Shown: positions 1 through 7,157 of the stretch, in pieces | How the letters are laid out: each line of letters starts with the position of its first letter | Numbering within the stretch: the first letter of the stretch is position 1 | Assembly: GCA_017555465.1 (NCBI GenBank) | Contig: JAFZGH010000263.1 | Span: forward strand, 1-9,227 | Source: Akkermansia sp. | Lineage (GTDB): Bacteria; Verrucomicrobiota; Verrucomicrobiia; Verrucomicrobiales; Akkermansiaceae | Direction: 5' to 3' | DNA length: 9,227 nt | Made by a program: the position numbers and the translations under genes | Notes under the pieces: model-generated | What the model saw: the letters and a program-made list of their open reading frames with translations, nothing else | Database searches by the model: none | What the model was told of the DNA's origin: nothing

Positions 1-1407
1 CAGCAGCATGGGCAGGCAGCCGCCCATGGGGGAAATGCCGTAGTCGCGGTAGAGCTTCATCATCTCCATCTGCACCTTCTGCTGGTCGTTGGGGTATTTC
101 TCCTTGAGTGCCTGCATCTGCGGCTGCAGCAGGCTCATGCGCTTCATGCTGGTGTAGCTCTTGCGGTAGAGCGGCCAGATAAGCAGGCGGATGGTGATGG
201 TCATGGCGATGATAGCCCAGCCCCAGTTGCCCAGCCAGCCGTGGTAGAGGTTCACGATCCAGTTCATGGGGTAGGCGATGATGGTGAACATGCCGTAGTC
301 CATGATGCGGTCAATCATGCGGAAATCATCGGTCATCTCATCGAGCATGAGATTGAGCTTCGGACCGGTGAAGATATCATAGGAGAAGCTCTTCTGGCCG
401 CCCATCATGGTATCAGTCTTGCCGGCCAGGGAGAAATCGGGCATGCCGAGGGCCACTTCCACGCATTCGGTCTTGTCACCGCTCACCTGCAGGGGATACA
501 TGGCGGGGGCTGCATACAGGGCGTTGTTGCCGCTGGTCTTGTCGGGCTTCACGAGGGAGGCGTAGTACTGGTTCATCACGCCTGCCCATTCGAGGCTGTC
601 GAAGTCCTTCTCATAGCTGCGCTGCTTTTCCTTGCCGAGCCAGGGGCGGAAATCGCTGGCGCCGTTTTTCTCAAAGCTGCCGTCCTCCAGGTGCACGTAG
701 TAGGTGTAGTAGGCGGATTCATCCTTGGAAATCTGGCCCATGCCGCCGGCGTAGAGACCCCAGTCCTGGGCATTCAGTGTCTGGCCGGAGGTGTTCTGCA
801 CATCCACCTTGAGGTTGAGCACATAGGCGTTGCCTTCTATGGTTTCATCTCCCTGCTGGAGGGGCTTGAGGGTGTATACCTTGCGGATGATGAGGTCGCC
901 CACGCGGCCGAGCAGGGTCACCTGGTTCTCGTTGCTCAGGTCGGCGCGGTATTCGTACACAGCCTGGTCAAACTGCGGGGCGCGGTCGTTGGAAAGACCG
1001 AACATGAGTGCGCCGATACCGGCGTCCGGATTGGAATTGAGGCTCACATCTGTGCCCTTCAGCTCCTCGCGTGTGCTGTTGATGACCTGCCCAAGCATCT
1101 CAACGCCGCTGATAGCGCCGCCGATGTTGGTGAAGTTGTACTTGGCTACGGGTTTGCCTTCGGCATCCTTGCTGGTGAGCGTGGCAATCACTTTCTTCTC
1201 CACTGCGGGGGCGGGTGTGGCAGCCGGGGTGGTTACCGGGGCAGAGGTGGGAGTGGCGGCCGGGGTGGCGGGGGCCGCCGGGGCGGTGATTGTGGCGGCG
1301 GAGGGAGCAGCAGCTGCCGCTTCCTTTTCCTGTGTGCTGTTGTGGTACCACTGCAGACCCAGCAGGCCAATGCAGAGAGTTACGACAAACCATCCTGTTT
1401 TATCCAT
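1..1407 (-). CDS. yidC: Membrane protein insertase YidC (Oxa1 family), C-terminus cut by window edge
   Basis: YidC inserts and folds inner-membrane proteins, alone or with SecYEG. The first 469 residues are visible. They begin with an N-terminal membrane anchor (about residues 5-20), followed by an Ala/Pro/Thr-rich low-complexity linker (about 29-69) and a long periplasmic beta domain (about 70-370). A hydrophobic segment then carries the conserved groove arginine (R407, in TITIRLLIWPLY). Next comes the cytoplasmic coiled region, with YTSMKRM and LQPQMQALKEKYP, and the GGCLPM motif that precedes the next membrane helix. The frame is open to base 1, so the last few helices lie outside. The N-terminal anchor and large periplasmic domain are the Gram-negative form of the family. 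The gene is last in the rpmH-rnpA-yidD-yidC order, 59 bases after yidD. The start codon is followed at once by the anchor. No strong Shine-Dalgarno sequence is seen. Confidence 0.97.
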   Translation of the reverse strand, partial: MDKTGWFVVTLCIGLLGLQWYHNSTQEKEAAAAAPSAATITAPAAPATPAATPTSAPVTTPAATPAPAVEKKVIATLTSKDAEGKPVAKYNFTNIGGAISGVEMLGQVINSTREELKGTDVSLNSNPDAGIGALMFGLSNDRAPQFDQAVYEYRADLSNENQVTLLGRVGDLIIRKVYTLKPLQQGDETIEGNAYVLNLKVDVQNTSGQTLNAQDWGLYAGGMGQISKDESAYYTYYVHLEDGSFEKNGASDFRPWLGKEKQRSYEKDFDSLEWAGVMNQYYASLVKPDKTSGNNALYAAPAMYPLQVSGDKTECVEVALGMPDFSLAGKTDTMMGGQKSFSYDIFTGPKLNLMLDEMTDDFRMIDRIMDYGMFTIIAYPMNWIVNLYHGWLGNWGWAIIAMTITIRLLIWPLYRKSYTSMKRMSLLQPQMQALKEKYPNDQQKVQMEMMKLYRDYGISPMGGCLPMLL

Positions 1408-1466
1408 AAGTTGTGTTCTGGGGTTAGTTAGTTGTTAAGATGTCAGTGTATGTTGAATGGAAAACT

Positions 1467-1712
1467 TTATTTCCCGCGGCGGGGCGGCACCGGGTCGTGC
1501 CCGCATCCTCCCCACGGGTTGCAGCGCAGTATGCGCCAGATTCCCAGTGCTGTGCCTTTGAATGCGCCGTGTGTCTCCACAGCCTGTATGAAGTAGGTTG
1601 AGCAGCTGGGGGTGAAACGGCATCCGCTCATGGGGCCTGCTATGATGTGCAGCGGCTTGCTGATGAAGCGCTTGTAGAACAGCACGGGCAGGATGACGAT
1701 GCGTTTCAGCAT
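1467..1712 (-). CDS. yidD: Membrane protein insertion efficiency factor YidD
   Basis: This 81-residue protein has the full YidD signature: an amphipathic, basic N-terminus (MLKRIVILPVLFYKRFISKP), the cysteine motif CRFTPSCSTY at residues 31-40, and RCNPWGGCGHDPVP near the C-terminus. YidD is a small protein at the inner face of the membrane that assists insertion by YidC; its exact mechanism is not settled. The length is typical of the family. It begins 11 bases after the rnpA stop and precedes yidC, the classic gene order. Longer in-frame readings are not needed because the family start falls at this ATG. No strong Shine-Dalgarno is visible, so translation may be coupled to rnpA. Confidence 0.96.
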   Translation of the reverse strand: MLKRIVILPVLFYKRFISKPLHIIAGPMSGCRFTPSCSTYFIQAVETHGAFKGTALGIWRILRCNPWGGCGHDPVPPRRGK

Positions 1713-1723
1713 GCGGTTGATTG

Positions 1724-2080
1724 TCAGGTGGTAAAATGACGGCGCTTGAGCAGGCGCAGTAAGTCCTTCTCAAGCTCGGTATAGGAGGCGGTGCTGGCGG
1801 TATGCCGCGGTATGAGCACCACATAGTGCCCGTGCTGCAGCGGTGCGCCGTGGGCTCTCAGCAGTTCGCGCACGCGCCTGCGAAGCAGGTTGCGCACAAC
1901 CGCGTGGCCCAGCCGCTTGGTTGTGATAATCCCGAAACGGGATTCCTTTGCGCCCGCACCCTCGCCGGAATAGGGAAGGGTGCTGAGCACAAGAAAACGC
2001 CCTGCTGCGGATGAGCCTTGCGCACGCACCATGGCGAACTCGCTTGCTCGCTTCATGGTATGCTGCCGCTTGAGCTGCAT
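1724..2080 (-). CDS. rnpA: Ribonuclease P protein component
   Basis: RnpA is the protein subunit of RNase P. It binds the catalytic RNA (encoded elsewhere) and helps it cleave the 5' leader of pre-tRNA. The 118-residue length is normal. The family's RNR motif is present as R63-N64-x-x-R67-R68 in VVRNLLRRRVRELL, preceded by the typical FGIITTKRLGHAV strand and loop and followed by the late strand HYVVLIPR. A short Gly/Ala-rich insertion (about residues 38-46) sits in the loop before FGII. The start MQLKRQHTMKR gives a normal N-terminus just ahead of the SEF motif. The preceding 20 bases lack a clear Shine-Dalgarno. The gene lies 75 bases after rpmH, and that gap can fold (see 2096-2149). Confidence 0.95.
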   Translation of the reverse strand: MQLKRQHTMKRASEFAMVRAQGSSAAGRFLVLSTLPYSGEGAGAKESRFGIITTKRLGHAVVRNLLRRRVRELLRAHGAPLQHGHYVVLIPRHTASTASYTELEKDLLRLLKRRHFTT

Positions 2081-2095
2081 CGTAAACAGGGCGTT

Positions 2096-2149
2096 GGTTT
2101 CTCCTGCAGGGCAGGGAGCACCCGGGGCGCTCTCTACAGAAACCCTGCC
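2096..2149 (-). promoter_or_regulatory. Possible RNA switch or processing hairpin between rpmH and rnpA
   Basis: Seen directly: ggtttct at 2096-2102 is a perfect inverted match to agaaacc at 2138-2144, and ggcaggg at 2110-2116 matches ccctgcc at 2143-2149. The two pairings share bases 2143-2144, so only one can form in full. A smaller gagc/gctc stem (2116-2119 with 2129-2132, 9-base loop) lies between them. The minus-strand transcript of rpmH-rnpA would carry this. No run of T follows either hairpin, so a simple intrinsic terminator is unlikely. An attenuator, an RNA-processing site, or a block that lowers rnpA translation relative to L34 are all possible; none is proven. Confidence 0.4.
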
Positions 2150-2155
2150 GGGGCT

Positions 2156-2338
2156 TTAGCCGTGCTGGATGATGTGGCGCTTGTACTGCACCTCTGCACC
2201 CTTGGGCAGAAGACGCTTGCGACCCTTGGCGCGACGACGGGCGAGGATGGCGCGGCCGTTCTTGGTTGCCATGCGGGCGCGGAAACCGAACTGGCGCTTG
2301 CGGCAGCGCTTGGAAGGCTGGTATGTTCTCTTGCTCAT
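2156..2338 (-). CDS. rpmH: 50S ribosomal protein L34, with C-terminal extension
   Basis: L34 is a small basic protein of the large ribosomal subunit. The hallmark core is present: KRTYQPS at residues 3-9, then FGFRARMATKNGRAILARRR at 17-36 and AKGRKRL after it. The usual family length is about 44-47 residues, while this protein has 60. The extra tail (about 47-60, GAEVQYKRHIIQHG) is still basic and stays in frame to a TAA stop. The start MSKRTYQ is standard, and a weak purine-rich site (AAAGAA) lies just upstream. It is the first gene of rpmH-rnpA-yidD-yidC, behind the promoter at 2400-2427. Confidence 0.96.
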   Translation of the reverse strand: MSKRTYQPSKRCRKRQFGFRARMATKNGRAILARRRAKGRKRLLPKGAEVQYKRHIIQHG

Positions 2339-2372
2339 AATTCTTTATCTTGTTTTGAAGTGGTTTCTGCAG

Positions 2373-2390
2373 GGCCGTTCAGAGACGGCC
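2373..2390 (-). promoter_or_regulatory. Stem-loop at the 5' end of the rpmH leader
   Basis: ggccgt at 2373-2378 and acggcc at 2385-2390 are perfect inverted copies around a 6-base loop. If transcription starts about 7 bases after the -10 box at 2400-2405, the hairpin begins within the first few bases of the rpmH mRNA. There is no T run after it, so it is not a terminator. A hairpin at the very 5' end would fit mRNA protection (inference). Confidence 0.45.
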
Positions 2391-2399
2391 GGGTGCGAT

Positions 2400-2427
2400 A
2401 TGATACCCGAAAATCGGCGTATGTCAA
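2400..2427 (-). promoter_or_regulatory. Sigma70-like promoter of rpmH-rnpA-yidD-yidC
   Basis: On the minus strand, a perfect -35 box TTGACA (2422-2427) is followed after 16 bases by TATCAT (2400-2405), five of six matches to the -10 consensus. The start site would be near 2393, giving a leader of about 55 bases before the rpmH ATG. The spacer contains an inverted repeat, CCGA-TTT-TCGG (2407-2417), between the two boxes, which could be chance or an operator. A strong promoter is expected for a ribosomal protein gene. Confidence 0.7.
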
Positions 2428-2433
2428 GCACCG

Positions 2434-2470
2434 TTCGTGATTTTTTTTGCTTTCGCTGTGAATTCACGAA
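2434..2470. repeat. Inverted repeat across the end of lpxC-fabZ, with nested palindrome
   Basis: ttcgtga (2434-2440) and tcacgaa (2464-2470) are perfect 7-base inverted copies around a 23-base loop. The loop contains a run of eight T (2441-2448). The 10-base palindrome gtgaattcac (2458-2467) overlaps the right arm and the lpxC-fabZ stop codon. In the minus-strand transcript the run reads as A and lies inside the loop, so this is not a standard intrinsic terminator. No better terminator is seen between lpxC-fabZ and rpmH. Confidence 0.35.
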
Positions 2471-3783
2471 TCAGAAACCATGAATTTGAGCTCTGCCTCG
2501 CAGGTTACTTCACCGTTTACCAGGCAGCGGCCAGTGGCCATGCCGATGGCGCCGCGCATCTTGGTAAGCTCTGTTTCGATGATGAGTACATCTCCCGGCA
2601 CCACGGGGCGGCGCCACTTCACCTTGTCGCAGCTCATGAAGAAGCCGATCTTGCCTGCGTTCTCCGGCAGACGCAGCATGAGCACCGAGGCAACCTGGGC
2701 CATGGCTTCCACCTGCAGCACGCCGGGCATGACCGGGTGGCCGGGGAAGTGCCCCTGGAAGTACTGCTCGTTCATGGTCACGTTTTTCTGGCCCACGCAC
2801 TTGTGGTCGCCTTCGAACGCGATGATGCGGTCCACCATGAGGAAGGGGAAGCGGTGCGGCAGCACTTTCATGACTTCCATGGTATCGAGCACGGCATCGC
2901 CATTCGGGATGGTGATGGGGCGCGGACGCTGTGCCTCGATGCTTTCGTACTTCTGCTGCAGCTTGGCAGCCATCTGGGTGTTGATGCCGTGGCCGGGCAT
3001 GATGGCAATCACGTGGCCCATGATGCGGCGGCCGCAGAGGATGAAGTCGCCGATGAGGTCCATGGCCTTGTGGCGGGCGCATTCGTTGTGGAAGCGCAGG
3101 CCGCCGGCGCAGAGGTATTCCTCGCCTTTGATGACGATGGCGTTATCAAGCGTGCCGCCCTGGATGAGTCCCTTCTCGAGCAGCGGCTGGATATCTTCGT
3201 AGAAGCAGAAGGTGCGGGAATTGGAAAGCTCTTTTTCGTACGTCTCCGGCGTGATGACGCTGTCGAAATACTGGGTCACGCGGCCGTTCGGGCCCACCGC
3301 GGTGAGTGAGATGCGGAAATCGCGGCTGGGCATGATGACGATGGTGGAGCCATTGGCGTTTTCCACCTTGATGGGTTCGCGGATTTCCCAGATCTGCAGC
3401 GGGGCGTTCTGTTCCACCACGCCGGCTTTCTTAATCATCTCCACGTAGGGCAGGGCGGAACCATCGCCGATGGGCGGTTCGCTGGCGTCCATCTCGATGA
3501 TGGCGTTGTCCACCCCCATGCCGGTGAGGGCAGAGAGGATGTGCTCTACGGTGTGTACGGTTACAGCGCCATCTGCAATGGTGGTGGCGCGCTCAACTGA
3601 CTGCACCTTGGATGCCGAAGCGTCCAGGAATGGCTTGTCCGGCAGGTCTACGCGGCGGAACTTGAAGCCTGTGTTCGGTTCGGCGGGTTTGATGATGAGC
3701 TTCACCGTCTGACCGGTGTGCAGCGATGTGCCCTCCAGCGTGGAGGTGCACTTGGCAAGGGTTTTTTGCATGCGTGTAGCCAT
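2464..3783 (-). CDS. lpxC-fabZ: Bifunctional LpxC-FabZ: UDP-3-O-acyl-GlcNAc deacetylase / 3-hydroxyacyl-ACP dehydratase
   Basis: This 439-residue fusion joins two cytoplasmic enzymes. Residues about 5-285 are LpxC, the zinc enzyme of the committed step of lipid A synthesis. They carry SLHTG (20-24), E80-H81 in HTVEH, H238 and D242 in HKAMD, and H265 in PGHGIN, so the zinc ligands and catalytic acid/base residues are present. Residues about 300-439 are FabZ, which dehydrates 3-hydroxyacyl-ACP in fatty acid elongation. They carry LPHRFPFLMVDR and HFPGHPVMPG with catalytic H345 and E359. The fusion, known from Bacteroidetes and some other phyla, joins enzymes on the two fates of 3-hydroxyacyl-ACP, lipid A or membrane fatty acid. 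The ATG at 3783 has an AGG about 8 bases upstream. ATGs at 3798 and 3801 overlap the predicted -10 box, so they are unlikely starts; the ATG at 3771 is an alternative. An open frame running upstream to 4125 has no family similarity. Confidence 0.96.
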   Translation of the reverse strand: MATRMQKTLAKCTSTLEGTSLHTGQTVKLIIKPAEPNTGFKFRRVDLPDKPFLDASASKVQSVERATTIADGAVTVHTVEHILSALTGMGVDNAIIEMDASEPPIGDGSALPYVEMIKKAGVVEQNAPLQIWEIREPIKVENANGSTIVIMPSRDFRISLTAVGPNGRVTQYFDSVITPETYEKELSNSRTFCFYEDIQPLLEKGLIQGGTLDNAIVIKGEEYLCAGGLRFHNECARHKAMDLIGDFILCGRRIMGHVIAIMPGHGINTQMAAKLQQKYESIEAQRPRPITIPNGDAVLDTMEVMKVLPHRFPFLMVDRIIAFEGDHKCVGQKNVTMNEQYFQGHFPGHPVMPGVLQVEAMAQVASVLMLRLPENAGKIGFFMSCDKVKWRRPVVPGDVLIIETELTKMRGAIGMATGRCLVNGEVTCEAELKFMVSDS

Positions 3784-3796
3784 AACTCGTACCTGC

Positions 3797-3825
3797 ATCA
3801 TACACAATCCGGAGTGAAATGTGAA
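3797..3825 (-). promoter_or_regulatory. Sigma70-like promoter of lpxC-fabZ
   Basis: On the minus strand TTCACA (3820-3825, five of six to TTGACA) is separated by 17 bases from TATGAT (3797-3802, five of six to TATAAT). The predicted start site, near 3790, leaves only about 7 bases before the ATG at 3783 or about 19 before the ATG at 3771. The leader would therefore be very short. The rest of the divergent region to 3972 holds no convincing plus-strand promoter for the transporter gene. Confidence 0.5.
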
Positions 3826-3972
3826 GTAAAATCTAGAATTTGGGGGCAAGTTATTTGGTGAGACGCTGAATTTTGAGCAGTTGAATCTGAAAAAGCTTGC
3901 AAAATGGGACGTTTGGGTGTACTGTTGCGCCCCCGCGCGTTCAGCAGGCGCGTTAACCGGAATCCCGCTCTT

Positions 3973-5268
3973 ATGTCTTACCACGTTACAGCTGCACTTG
4001 TTATTTTCCTGATTACCTACGCATTGATTATCTCGGAAAAGGTGCAGCGGACGGTGATTGCGCTTTTTGGCGCGATGCTCATGGTACTGGCCGGTGTGAT
4101 TTCCCAGGAACAGGCTATAGCGCATATTGATTTCAATACGCTGGCGCTGCTGATTGGCATGATGATCCAGGTGCTGGTGCTCAGCAAGACCGGGCTTTTC
4201 CGCTTCCTGTCCGTCTGGGCGGCGCAGAAGACCAATGGTAATCCGGTGGCCCTGCTGATTGCGCTTTCCGTGATGGTGGCCGTCTGTTCTGCCTTCCTGG
4301 ATAATGTGACCACGGTGCTGTTAACAGTGCCCATTACCTTTACCCTGACCAGGGACTTGAAGGTTTCCCCGCTTCCGTTCGTGATTGCGCAGATTCTGGC
4401 CTCCAATATCGGCGGTACCTGCACCATGATTGGCGACCCGCCTAACATCATGATTGCCAGCCAGGTCAAGGAGCTGGACTTCAATGCCTTCATTGTGAAT
4501 CTGACACTGCCCTGCGTGATTTCCTTCGTCCTGACGATGGCGATACTCCTCTTCATCTACCGCAAGGAATTTGCCAAGGTGAGCAAGAATCATAACCGCA
4601 TCATGAATATCAAACTGGTGGGGCTGATTCGCAGTTATGGTCTGCTGGTGCGCTGCCTGATTACGCTGGTGTTCACCATTGCGCTTTTCTGCTGCCATGG
4701 CTTCATCCCCAACTGGGGGCTGGAGAGCGGCACGATTGCTGTGACCGGTGCCTCGCTACTGCTTCTGCTTACCATGCCGGACCGCGAGAAAGCGCTCGAA
4801 TACATCTTCTCCAAGATTGAATGGACCACCATTTTCTTCTTCGTTGGCCTTTTTGTGCTGGTCGGCGGGCTTGAGGTGAACGGTATCATCAACTGGCTGG
4901 CGGCTCAGACGATGTGCCTGACCGGCGGCGAACCCGTTGCAACTACCATGAGCGTGCTCTGGCTCAGCGCCATCATGAGTGCGTTTGTGGATAATATCCC
5001 CTTTGTGGCAACCATGATTCCCATGGTGAAGAATATGGGAGCCATGGGATACCAGAATCTGGAGCCGCTCTGGTGGGCTCTTTCCCTGGGTGCGTGCCTG
5101 GGTGGTAACGGCACGGTTATCGGCGCCAGTGCGAATGTGGTGGCCCTGGGGCTGGCCCGCCAGCATAACCTGCGTGTCTCCTTCATGCAGTATTTCTATG
5201 TCGGCTTCCCGCTTATGCTCATGAGTGTTGGCATTTCTGCCATCTACCTCTGGCTGCGTTATCTGTAA
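3973..5268 (+). CDS. ArsB/NhaD-family (SLC13-like) membrane ion transporter
   Basis: This 431-residue inner-membrane protein has about 10-12 hydrophobic segments in two halves with matching motifs. The first half has FLDNVTT (D110, N111) and the GGTCTMIGDPPN loop (148-158). The second half has EWTTIFFFVGLFVLVGG (283-299), FVDNIPF (D340, N341) and GGNGTVIGASAN (377-388). The paired Asp-Asn segments and Gly-rich re-entrant loops are typical of the ArsB/NhaD part of the ion transporter superfamily, which includes arsenite exporters, Na+/H+ antiporters and the P protein. The substrate cannot be read from sequence. No arsenic genes (arsC, arsR, arsA) are nearby, so arsenite export is not supported. 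The ATG at 3973 was chosen because it directly precedes the first membrane helix, with GGA about 11 bases upstream; an upstream ATG at 3904 would add an Arg-rich non-membrane stretch. hemL follows after 10 bases. Confidence 0.9.
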   Translation: MSYHVTAALVIFLITYALIISEKVQRTVIALFGAMLMVLAGVISQEQAIAHIDFNTLALLIGMMIQVLVLSKTGLFRFLSVWAAQKTNGNPVALLIALSVMVAVCSAFLDNVTTVLLTVPITFTLTRDLKVSPLPFVIAQILASNIGGTCTMIGDPPNIMIASQVKELDFNAFIVNLTLPCVISFVLTMAILLFIYRKEFAKVSKNHNRIMNIKLVGLIRSYGLLVRCLITLVFTIALFCCHGFIPNWGLESGTIAVTGASLLLLLTMPDREKALEYIFSKIEWTTIFFFVGLFVLVGGLEVNGIINWLAAQTMCLTGGEPVATTMSVLWLSAIMSAFVDNIPFVATMIPMVKNMGAMGYQNLEPLWWALSLGACLGGNGTVIGASANVVALGLARQHNLRVSFMQYFYVGFPLMLMSVGISAIYLWLRYL

Positions 5269-5278
5269 AACTGGTGTT

Positions 5279-6562
<1,284 letters not shown>

Positions 6563-6597
6563 CTTTCCGCTTGCCAAGGTGTATAGGAACAGATAAA

Positions 6598-7134
6598 ATG
6601 ACGCACATGAGAAAGATGATTCACCACTTGTTGTTGCTGATGGCTATGGCTGTGGCTCCTGCTGTGCAGGCCCAGAGCTCAGAGGTGATGAACGAGACGG
6701 GTGACATGGTGCGTGTGATGCGCCACCCCGATGGCACGCGCGCCATTTACCAGCGCCAGAAAGGCTGGCGGGGCATGCGTTGCTCTTCATACACGGCCAG
6801 CGGGCGTCTCGCTGCGGTGAATGATTACACCGAAGGTAAGTATGGCCAGCTGGTGGGCTGCATCATTTACGACCATACCAAGAAGAATATCATCTACAAG
6901 GTGGCCTATGGCTACGACAGCCGCGCCCGCCTGGTGGAGGAACGTATGTATTCTCATCCGCAGGGCAAACTGGTGCAGCGTGTGATTTACAAGTACGACA
7001 ACCGGGGCAATCGTTCCAAACCTCTTATTGTTTCTTTGAATACGGCCGGCCCGGTGACGGAGATTGCTCCCACGATGCAGGACGATGTGAATGCTATTAA
7101 CCGCCAGATGCGCGAGCAAGGACGCCGCCGTTAA
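6598..7134 (+). CDS. Exported protein of unknown function, YD-repeat-like segments
   Basis: No named family is recognised. The 178-residue product begins with a good Sec signal peptide: basic start MTHMRKMIHH, hydrophobic LLLLMAMAVAPAV, and a likely cut after VQA (25|26), so the mature protein should be periplasmic or outer-membrane facing. The mature part is rich in short strands with Tyr-Asp and Asn-Arg-Gly turns: SGRLAAVNDYTEG (68-80), YGYDSRARLVEERMY (104-118) and YKYDNRGN (131-138). These loosely recall YD/RHS-type beta repeats but are too few for a firm call. The C-terminus is basic (MREQGRRR). AGGA lies about 9 bases before the ATG at 6598, which supports this start; an ATG at 6607 is also possible. 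It lies 35 bases after hemL and 23 before the next gene, with no terminator seen. Confidence 0.85.
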   Translation: MTHMRKMIHHLLLLMAMAVAPAVQAQSSEVMNETGDMVRVMRHPDGTRAIYQRQKGWRGMRCSSYTASGRLAAVNDYTEGKYGQLVGCIIYDHTKKNIIYKVAYGYDSRARLVEERMYSHPQGKLVQRVIYKYDNRGNRSKPLIVSLNTAGPVTEIAPTMQDDVNAINRQMREQGRRR

Positions 7135-7157
7135 CTCTAACCCATAAAGACGAACAG

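Noticed and set aside
1400..1408. DnaA-box-like sequence ttatccata at the yidC start
   Set aside because: It has one mismatch to the consensus, stands alone, and is explained by the yidC start codons.
241..1431. Long plus-strand open frame (396 codons) over yidC
   Set aside because: It is antisense to clear YidC, is full of Gly/His/Val runs caused by codon bias of the real gene, and ends in a Gly/Arg low-complexity stretch mirroring the Ala/Pro linker.
2441..2448. Run of eight T as a plus-strand terminator
   Set aside because: No stable hairpin precedes it on the plus strand, and no plus-strand gene ends nearby.
2437..3309. Long plus-strand open frame (290 codons) over lpxC-fabZ
   Set aside because: Antisense to the fusion gene, whose active-site motifs in both domains are unmistakable; no recognisable domain in the antisense product.
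3784..4125. N-terminal extension of LpxC upstream of 3783
   Set aside because: The extra residues have no LpxC similarity, cross the divergent promoter region and run antisense into the transporter gene.
3973..5268. Arsenic-resistance operon
   Set aside because: The transporter belongs to the broad ArsB/NhaD superfamily, but no arsR, arsC or arsA accompanies it; neighbours are hemL and mazG.
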